From Tamarix chinensis (Eukaryota; Streptophyta; Magnoliopsida; Caryophyllales; Tamaricaceae): 64,000 nt of DNA. The stretch is taken from positions 12,608,455 through 12,672,454 of the forward strand of contig CM060175.1 in NCBI GenBank assembly GCA_030549775.1, read 5' to 3'. The notes below the pieces were generated by a model, which was not told where the DNA came from, made no database searches, and saw only the letters and a program-made list of their open reading frames with translations. A program made the position numbers and the translations under genes. Each line of letters starts with the position of its first letter. Position 1 is the first letter of the stretch. Of the stretch, positions 48,301-57,400 are shown one piece after another.

Positions 48301-48539
48301 ATTAGCAACAATTAGAAGAGAAATTGGGATGGCAATTCTATGATCAAGTTACATCTCTCCCAAAGTTGTGAAAATTTTAAGATAAGTGGTACATCATGGT
48401 TGTAAGTCCAAAACTTACATTCCAATCTAAACATGGCCCTTGTGATCCTTGATCAATATGATCTATTTAATAGAATGAATATTATATGCATTAGGTTATA
48501 GAACAAAATCAAAAGAATTGTTAAAAACAAAAAAAAACG

Positions 48540-48760
48540 AAACTGAACCTGACTGGGCGATCAGTCGACTAGTCGACAAAACCAATCGATCGGTTGCTAT
48601 ACTAGTTGGCTCGTGGGTTGAAATTGAGGTGGTTGTGCTCTTGCTGGATTATGTCTAAACACGCATAACCAATTGATTGGTTACTCAGTACCATTCAAAT
48701 GGTGCAAGAACAGTCGACTACTTTCTTAAACTAGTTGACTGGTTTGTTGCAGATGTATAT
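48540..48760. repeat. Palindrome-type repeats between pol and third ORF
   Basis: About 220 bp contain GTCGACTAGTCGAC (48572-48585, a perfect 14-bp palindrome), AACCAATCGATCGGTT, AACCAATTGATTGGTT (perfect 16-bp palindrome at about 48668-48683), AGTCGACTA and AACTAGTTGACTGGTT. These match the family in the 3' LTR and in block D. Here they are internal, in the non-coding stretch that separates pol from the third ORF. Confidence 0.8.
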
Positions 48761-49208
48761 ACCCCATTTCGGGTATTCAAACCCTCGACCCTAGTTTCCC
48801 CAAACCATTCAACTCTTTCTCGACACCCTCACCTCATCTCCTTCGAAAATTCTCAAATCACTATCAAACTCCATCAAATTGCTCTTCTTTTGCTCAAATC
48901 AACAGCATGAACATCGATATTTTCTCCCAACTTCATTGATTTACCTCCGACTCACCAAATTTGAGGTATTCTTCTTCTTCAACCCTAACTTTTAATCTAT
49001 CCAAAATTTCCTTCCTTGCCTCCTATTGTGGTTCAATCAACCTTCTTTGGTCATTAATTAGCCATTCTCACATTCCTTTTACGCTGATTACCTCCATCTT
49101 GTTTACCCTTAGTTGCCCAAAATTGTGCTCTTCCCTTCATCCATTTTTTTATCTACCATTAAACCATGCTGAAACACAAATCCACAAATTCACACACTCT
49201 TCGAGCGA

Positions 49209-50744
49209 GTGCTATTGCTCCTCCCCCAAAATGGGCCCGTACTCAACCAACATGTTTTTGAGGAACCGATTGTTTCACCTTCCCACACTCCATTCTTGAC
49301 ATCCTCCTCCTCTTCATCATCTTCAAAAGACACCAGTCCTCCATCTCCACCTCATTCTAGACATTCCACTTATCATTTCTCCTCCACAATAGGATCCTCC
49401 CTGTTATCTTCCATCCAACTTTTACAGACCATTAAGGCCTTTCCTCACTCTATCCATTTTTTTAGGAGTATGGATAACCAAAATAAATGGCTTAAATCCT
49501 TCCACAAGAAGAAGGTCCTACCTGGCAAATGCATCGATGTCAATTCTTGCACTCATCAATTTTAACTTTCTTTCATGCAATCTCTTTTCGACCTTCACCT
49601 TCTCCATCTCTTTACTCTCAAAGAACCAGCCTATCTAGACTTGGTTAGTATGTTATATGTCAATATAAATTTCCATGTTCTAGGAAGCACAATAACCATA
49701 TATATTTTAGGTATTCCATTTACTCTCGATGAAGCTATGCTGGCTTGCATACTCGGGATTGATCAAAACATTGAGACCAACATTACCTATGTCGAATGGA
49801 TGCACACTTGCATTCCAGATGAGATTCTAACTGATATGCACTGCCGTCACTTCATCCACGAAGGCACCACTAGCTCCTATTGTCTCCCACCCTTTAAAGG
49901 GGTGTACCACTATATAGTTTCCTCTATTTTGTTCCCTCAAGCTGTGTTCAGGGTTGATATGACTCTCAAGGATTGGTGTAGGGTAGATCACATCCTCTCA
50001 TCCATTCCCATTCACTTAGGAGCTAACATATTCCGGAATATGTCACATATGGCGGGGCATAGCCAGGAAACCTTAGGATACAGATCCCTTATCATTCCCA
50101 TTCTTCAAGATTTCTATGTCAGTCTCACAGGATTTCCACTTACCCCGCTATTCCTACATAGCAGCCTCAATATCCTTGATGCGGTCACATTATGCCGCAT
50201 GGGCTATCGGATGAGCTTGGATGGCCAAATGCTGGAGCTTGCCCCTAAAGCTCTTGCCTCACTATACCATAGTGGTTGCCTCTCCACTCCGTCTACACCT
50301 CTGCCTTCACAATCTACTACTGATGATCATCCACCACCATCGGATGACCCTCTTTCTCCATTAGATATTCCATTCTCATCCACATGAGGTCCTTCTGCAT
50401 CTACCTCTACCCCTTCAACCTCACATACACCCCATGTGCCTCCATCTACCGGATGTGTGAGTCTTGTGGGTATCCATGATCTCCTTGTTCGGTTTGTTGA
50501 CATGCTTACTTTTATGGATCAATGCTTGAGAGTAATAGAGACAAATATACGTGCCCTTCACTCTCAATTTCAACTCGACTTTGCATCACACCACCAGGAT
50601 CTCATGGACACTCCCCCTAGTGACACCTCTGTCCACCCTGACCCTACTCCTTCTGTTGTTCATACTGATGCTACACCCTCTAATGATCTAGCACTTGATG
50701 CATCTCTCGTAGTAGCCTTAAGGATTAAACGTATTGTAGTTTAA
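49209..50744 (+). pseudogene. Sirevirus third ORF (env-like position; putative plant transposon protein domain)
   Basis: One reading frame of 512 codons is broken by only two stops, TAA at 49563 and TGA at 50385, giving segments of 118, 270 and (from its first Met at 50436) 102 aa. The N-terminal part is Ser/Pro-rich. Around the first stop lies 'WLKSFHKKKVLPGKCID', followed by 'LVSMLYVNINFHVLGSTI' and 'GIPFTLDEAMLACILGI'. This series is typical of the 'putative plant transposon protein' domain found in third ORFs and dispersed copies in plants. The C-terminal part is Pro/Ser-rich, then a helical stretch (50460-50590). A different-frame Met at 49166 followed by 'APPPKWART' suggests the original N-terminus, with a frameshift near 49240. 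The function is unknown; the position equals the env-like ORF of Sireviruses. Confidence 0.65.
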
Positions 50745-51021
50745 TCTACTGACTCTAAGGCCACTACAGGGGATGACATCGATGATCATTTTGGGCCTAC
50801 AACGACTAGTTTAGCTGTGTTAGCATCCAAGACTTCTAGTCCTTTGTGATCATGTCTTACCCTTTTGTCATTTTTTTTATGTGTACCTTAAAATTAGCCT
50901 AGTATATTTTTGGTCTTGACTATGAACTTAGCATCTTCCTCATTTATATGCACTATGTCATGTATTGCTGACTTTCAAATTGTTAATGAACACTTGACCT
51001 TTCCTTGCTCTATTACATCTC

Positions 51022-51085
<64 letters not shown>

Positions 51086-51378
51086 ATTAGGGGGAGTCTT
51101 ATGCACAATACCCGTATACTTTCTTATGTTTTAATTTAATCTACACACTTATTAAGGTGGAGCTTTTTCTCCCCGATGGGGAATTGTTTTTCTTGTCTAA
51201 ATTTCTTTCAGGCTCCTTCCGCCTCTCACCTTTTGCTAATGTCCAAAAGGGGGAGAGGATCTGAGAGTTTTGGATTAAAAGTGTAAAAATGGTAAATGTA
51301 TGATTATCATTTCATTCATTATTCTTTCACATTTATAATTATGCACTTTTTGTCTATCATCATAAAAAAGGGGTAGAT
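50745..51378. other. Sirevirus 2 region between third ORF and 3' LTR, multiple PPT-like strings
   Basis: This non-coding stretch has a (TA)n tract at 51024-51082 and three G-rich purine strings: AGGGGGAG (51089-51096), AAAAGGGGGAG (51244-51254) and AAAAAAGGGG (51364-51373). The last lies 5 bp before the LTR start TGTTAACC, the right place for the functional polypurine tract. The others could be the extra tracts reported in Sireviruses. Confidence 0.65.
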
Positions 51379-52324
51379 TGTTAACCTCAAAAGTTAAGCA
51401 ATGTCATTATACTTGTTTTGATGATAACAAATAGATCTTACTATCTAATGTGTATGGTTAAGTGTGCATATTCAAGAAAACAACACATATGAAAGGAACC
51501 AAGACTTGAAGACAAGTATTTTATGAGTCTTAGGTACATTGTAAAGAATTAAGTTGAGCAAAGTTCATATTTTAGACAAAAACTCTTTAAAACTCTTTAT
51601 TAAAAAATACTCGACTTAATTTCATTTCATAAATTTTTTAAAAGTATTTTCAAATCAAATTGATTGGTTCCAGTTAAAACCAATCGACTGGTCCTCAAAC
51701 CAATTGACTGGTTCATTTTAAGCAAAGCCACTAGTTGTGCTAAAACTTAGATGAATCAACTAGTGAACAAAATCGATTGACCAATTTCCTCGAATAATCG
51801 ATTGATTTGGAAACCGATCGACTAGTTCGACCAACTAGTCCATGGGTTCAATCTTGTAGAAATCCAATTCATCTCTTTTTAAACACATTGAATGATTTAG
51901 GCAAACCAATCAAAAAGTGAAGAAACCAATCGACTGGTTTGACCAACCAGTCCATGGGTTTCAATTTGCAAAAACCCAATTTGTCTCTATTTAAAAACAT
52001 CGAATGGATTTGCAAAAAATCGATCAACTGGTTGGACCAACTAGTCCGTGGGTTTCAATCTTCTAGAAACGTAGTCAGTCTCTGTTTAAACAAATTTATT
52101 GGTTCAAGCAAACCGAATGACTAGTTGAGAAACCGATCGACTGGTTTGACCAACCAGTCCATCAATAAGTTTGAAACCCTCATGTGGCTCACGAAATGGG
52201 GGTGTTCTTCTAGGAGGATTTTGGGTCACATTAGAAGCTAATGTTTCCACAATATCAAGTACTCTTCTTATATCACTCTATCTCTTCTTAAGTTGTTTGT
52301 TTCTTCAAAGCTCAATCCTCTACA
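51379..52324 (+). mobile_element. 3' LTR of Sirevirus 2
   Basis: It starts TGTTAACCTCAAAAGTTAAG directly after a polypurine tract. The proposed end is CTCTACA at 52324, where sequence of a different character begins, giving a length of about 946 bp. The start aligns by eye with the reverse complement of 12620-12670. It holds the hairpin repeat array 51660-52160. The TATATCACTC stretch near 52270 and the downstream part may be the promoter or leader zone. The end is a proposal, since no target duplication is available. Confidence 0.65.
51811..52160. repeat. Tandem hairpin array in Sirevirus 2 LTR
   Basis: Four units start at 51811, 51923, 52017 and 52130 (lengths 112, 94 and 113, last partial). 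Each has AAACCGATCGACTGGTT-like text and then an inverted repeat: GACTAGTT-N5-AACTAGTC in unit 1, GACTGGTT-N5-AACCAGTC in units 2 and 4, and an imperfect AACTGGTT-N5-AACTAGTC in unit 3. The 5-nt loop is conserved as YGACC or GGACC. Looser copies of the core precede it from 51660. After the hairpin comes 'CATGGGTTTCAAT' in three units. Confidence 0.88.
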
Positions 52325-52505
52325 TTAAATAATAATAATTTTAAGAAGAGAATAAGAATCAGTTATGAAAGAGAAAAATGGGTTAGGTTTTGAGTGGGGG
52401 TTTACCAGAAATTTTTTGTGTATCTTTGGTTTAGACAAGGTTGATGAGAAGACTAAGATAATACCTAAATTAAGACGACCTAAGCTCTAATACCAATTTG
52501 ATGCA
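52325..52505 (-). mobile_element. Minus-strand retroelement leader fragment with tRNA-Met-type PBS
   Basis: On the minus strand, TGGTATTAGAGC (52495-52484) matches the usual plant copia primer-binding site TGGTATCAGAGC with one difference. It is followed by leader-like text down to about 52330. Upstream on that strand, the text ending ATGCATCAAAT would be an LTR end. This lies back-to-back with the Sirevirus 2 LTR and has opposite orientation, so it is probably another element fragment or part of a rearranged one. The LTR to its right (52503 to perhaps 53200) is not delimited. Confidence 0.45.
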
Positions 52506-53199
52506 TATGAGATTCAACTTGGGTCATACTAGGTGTTAGTGTTCTAAAACTATAGAACAACTGAAACATGTGAAGGAAATGGGGGAGATTTAGAGATGAT
52601 AAAAAATTATTTCTTGGTAACCCCTTATATCAATACTTGCAAGAACCACCTAATATATAAACTCTTAGGATAAATCTTGTAATTTTTTTTTGCAAAGAAC
52701 TTAAAACTCTTACACCTAGAGAATAAAGGAAAGGCTCTCAGTTCTTGAGAGGTAAATTTGAAGCCAAAAGGTGTGTTTTTTTCATTTCATGCTATCCTTA
52801 TCGCCTATAGAAGAAATGTAAGATTTAAAGGTGACAACTTAACCAACTAATACATATGATTAGAGCCTACATAAGGAAGAAATTCTAACCAAGTTCCAAC
52901 CTATGTATTTCGGTAATGGGGCAAATACTTAGGTATATTTTCTAAACCTTCAACCCTTAATATCACATGTTCCAATCTTATAACATCCATAATACACAAA
53001 AGGAAAGATACAAATGTTCCTTTTGACCTTCCTTTTGACCTTGTAAGTGAAAAAAGAAGAAGTAAAAAATATCTTCTAGCCTTCCTTGTTATTCCTCAAA
53101 TCTGCACTATTCTTCCCAAGTACTAAAAATGACTTGTCATTCAAACAAGAAGGACTTATGCTTGAATTGTGTAGCTTCTAAGGGGTGTTGATAGGACTG

Positions 53200-53900
53200 C
53201 ATTTTTGGAAGCTATTTAGTGTTAAAATACTAAAGGAAATATGGTTAAAAAAAGGGTAAAAGCTTGAGAAAAATGTGACCTCGTGTGCCTTTAATTTGGT
53301 TGGGTTGTGGAAAAAACATAGAAACAATTTTATATCGGATAAACAGACGTGGTACATGTACGGATTTGATAATCCCTTATATGTAACCATACCAAAATTC
53401 GATAGATATTTATCCCTTTTATTTATATACATATCCATATTCGTTTATCCATCTATCAAATAAAATATGTCGGATTTTGGATAAAATTTGTCAGATTATC
53501 ATTCCTATTCTAACGACCTTACTTCTTTAATTACAAATGGGTTGGCCTAGGAATATTAATGGGTCGGGTCAAATCCAACCCCGTTTACATTACTTATAAA
53601 AGTTCATATTGATACTTAAACCAACCAAATCTAGTGGATAAATGTATCATAAATGAGTATGGTTATTTTAAAAAAATCTATATAAATACAAATATATTTA
53701 TATTTTATATGGCTTACTATGCATATTTTGTTAAACAAAATTGAGCGAGAAGACAAATATTTTTTAAATAGTTATTTTAACTTTTTAACTGGCATTTTAA
53801 TAATTTTTATATAAAATATTATACATTTTGATTATAAAATAAATATATAAAAATAAATTCTAAAAAACTAAATGAAAGGTTCAAATAAAGTTATAACAAG

Positions 53901-53947
<47 letters not shown>

Positions 53948-54100
53948 AACACACACACACATATACTAAATAAGTCAAATCTAGATGTCGATTTAATATT
54001 ATTGAGATATATATAAATTTTAATTTAATTTAGATTTGTCAAATGTAATAATTATAAAATTAGATCAGAACAAAATAAAAAGAAAGCCTAGGACACATTA
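53200..54100. other. AT-rich DNA with (TA)n and (CA)n tracts
   Basis: No gene is seen. There is a (TA)n tract at 53904-53944 followed by a short (CA)n at 53949-53961. Short frames around 53178-53463 lie opposite each other and show no domain. Confidence 0.5.
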
Positions 54101-54495
54101 CCGTTCCAAAGAGAGTCTCAATTCCCAAGCTAAAAGACACTGGAGGAGGAATTTCTTTAAATAAATTAGAAGTAGAAAAAAGGATAACATAACGGACAAC
54201 GTGTCATGCAACTGGCTCACGGAGAGCTAATAACTGATACAGCCGGTCAGCCGCAGGTAGGTACTGCCCACCACGAGCAACCACAAGGTCCACAACCAAC
54301 TCATTACAGACTCTCTCCTTCCTCTCTCTGAATCTCTCAAAAGGCACAATAGTCAGCGTGCGATCTCTGTTTTCTCCAACGCAATGTAATTTGGTTATCA
54401 ATTCAACGTCTATAGCTGGTAGTTTCTTGCTGCTCGGACTCAAGGCTCTTTATACTACCTCTGAGTTTTCGTTGAACTGATAGTCATTTTCTCTG

Positions 54496-57400
54496 ATGGC
54501 ATCATATCACTTGATAGTGTTTTTTGCCACACTCGTGTGTCTTACTTCTGTTCTTAAAGCAAGCGAAGGTGACGCGGATCCGATTTACAGGTAATACTGG
54601 ATATTCACTCGAATTACTTTTGCAATAGATTTCTGCGAATTTCTTCTCTTATTGATGTTTTAGGGTTTATTGTATTATGTGTCTTCTGGAAATTACATGG
54701 CAATTTAGTAATTTGTGTTTATTTGACCGGAATATGTTCAGCGTTTTGAGGAAGTATGTCATTTTCCGTACAGTAAAGATGAAAAGGAAGAAACCTCTAG
54801 ATGATGCTAGCAGCAGGGAACTGTATTTGGAAAATTTTTTCGGCCAAGTTGATGTATATATGGTCTTTTTGCTTTTAGTTCGTGTTCATTTATTTTGGGC
54901 TAGCCCTATTTGCACCTTGTAAAGGTTGAAGTTTGAGAGAAATAACGTGGTTACAGACGCTGTTCTTTTTACCCGTTACCTTTTGTCACTAGTTCTCGTT
55001 TCTCCGACCATAGTGTCATATTGTTTGTTTGAATGCCAAGAATTTATGGAAATAAAATTTATATTCTTTTTTGTTATATATACATATCTTTTGTTTGCAT
55101 TTCTACAGAATAGGTAAATTTAAATCCAATACAAAATGATGAGATTTGTTTCTTTCATCTCATTTCATTGATTTTCAAATACAAAACATAGATCTATTTC
55201 TTACTCGTTGTTCTTTGTTCCAAATAATAAAATTAGAAATAGAATACGAATTTATGGAGATCAGAAATGAAAATCCATTTACTTAACTGGCGGATTTTAT
55301 TCCAGGCAAGCGCATAAAGAACTTGGAAATACACTAGAAGCACAGCAGATCGGTTGATTAGAAAATTAATGTCTTAACTTTTAGTCAACTGTTATCCGAA
55401 TAACAGACATCTCTGGTGGAAAAATGATGTATGTCCTGAAGATTGAAGTTCATTGGACATTAAGAGGTCAACTAAAAAGTCTCGCTGACCTCCAAGAAAA
55501 AAAAAAGAAAAAAAAAGAAGAAGAATATGAAGAAGAAAGCAGATTTACTGCCTATCTGGTTAAATTTAAAGGCCAAAAAGTATTGACATGTCGCATCAAT
55601 TATGAATCCTGTTTTATTTTGTTTTGGCGCATTGAACTTCCATTTCAGCCTAGGAAATGCTAGACTGTATTGCATGTATACCTAAAAGGATTTTTATAAC
55701 ATGTAGCTGAAGGTGAGAAGAGGTCTTAGGTTCTCTGGTCGAGTGTTTGAAAAGGCCTAATGCGCACTTAGGCACTAAAGGTCCTAGAGCCTAGGCGAAG
55801 TGAGGCGCCATTATTATCAATCTAATACTGCTTTAGATCTTCCTTAAATATATAATATTTTCTCTTTAAAATCATGTATATTGGGCTTACCATGACCCTT
55901 TTTCCCCTCCCGTTTCTTCTCAACAAGAAATTAAGTTATTGTATTTATAAAAATAAAGCCCAAAAATAGCTAATCACAATTTCTTTTTCTACACTAAATG
56001 CAGTTCTTTTCCTTTTTTTTTCTTATTTAAAATTACGTTTATTGGTCTTCCTATGACTTTTTTTCCTCCTAAATTACGTTTGTTGGACCTCCCTTATCAT
56101 CATTTCCTTCCCAATTTATTGCATTTTTTTTAAATGAGATTAAAACCTAAAAGTAGCTAATTTTTAGTAAGGCGTGTGCCTTAGAGCCTTGTGCACCTTG
56201 CCAATGTTGCCTTGCCTAGGATAACAAAAGCCACAAGCACTGCCCTGGTCCTACATCAATCAGATATGATGCCACCTAGGACTGCATTTTCAGAAGATTT
56301 GAGGTCTATATATGTCTTTTAGAATGCCAGAAGACTAGCATCGTGACTGTACACTTGCCTTATATATTCCTAAAGCCTGCTTGATGGAGACGCTGGGGCA
56401 AGACAGGCTGCTTAACATACATAAATCTGAAATTACAAGGTTCTGATGTGTACTTTGAAGACAACAAGGATCTTGTATTAAATTCTGATAGCTTCTCGTA
56501 AAGAGATGAGGGAATTGAGTCTATTTCACTATATTACCTTGCTGTGGACAGTAGTTGTAGGCTTGTAGCTATCATTTAAGGTCGTTGTAAAGGTTGTTTG
56601 GTTTAGCATTTCATACTCCAACAACTGTTTTTCAATCACTAATTTTTAAAATTTATAATATTCTTAGTAAATTTACTTTCTAAATATGGTAAAACAGCAC
56701 ATACATCAACAGCCGACAACAACACTTCCTTAAACGTACACATAGTGTTGTATCTGCCACTTATTGGATATGGCTTAGAATTGGTTATTGCTTTTGTTAT
56801 AGTCAATAATAGCCTTTATTGCTTAGCTTTGCCTAATTGTTTGCATCATCCTATGTGAACGGCGAAGTTATCATGGCGTTTTTTAATTAAATAACTTTGA
56901 ATTAGGATTATTGAAAAAATTGTAAAATTATATCATTTTTTTAGATTTTTTTTATAAATATACACTTATGTTAATATACTTTTGACTTAAAAAATAATTT
57001 GTATATATCTTTTGTTATTGTTGTACCTATATTTCATCATTTTGGTTTCACCATACATAAATTTTTCTTTCAACGTACATAGGTTGATCTTTCACCATCA
57101 TTGTATTTATCTTTCATTGGTATTGTGCTTATCTTTCTCTATTGAATATAGTTAATGTTTCACCATGCAAAATTGATTTTTTACCATAAATGGACTCACC
57201 TTAGAATATAGTCAATGTTTCATATAAATAATCTAATCTTTTATGCATTTATATTTTACTATAGAATATGTGCAATTATGCATTAATTGATTTTTCATCG
57301 GTGTTGTATTTATCTTACTATAAATTATAGTTAATATTTTATTATGCATAAATTCATCTTTCCCTTGCATTGAACTTTTACCGGCATTGTACTTATCCTT

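Larger units (their letters stand above)
47906..52324 (+). mobile_element. Sirevirus-type Ty1/copia retrotransposon 2 (3' part)
   Basis: The order is RNase H end of pol (47906-48300), an internal non-coding stretch with palindrome-type repeats (48540-48760), a third ORF (49209-50744), polypurine-tract-like strings (51089-51096, 51244-51254 and 51363-51373), then a 3' LTR starting TGTTAACCTC at 51379 and probably ending CTACA at 52324. A long ORF between pol and the 3' LTR, and several polypurine tracts, are features described for the Sirevirus lineage. Everything upstream of RNase H is missing, replaced by the CACTA relic. The 5' LTR is absent, so no target duplication can be checked. Confidence 0.75.

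Noticed and set aside
54204..54443. 79-aa minus-strand ORF just upstream of the PGAP3-like gene
   Set aside because: It reads like protein, but it lies in the PGAP3-like promoter/5' UTR zone with no homology I recognise. Kept as promoter sequence rather than a gene.
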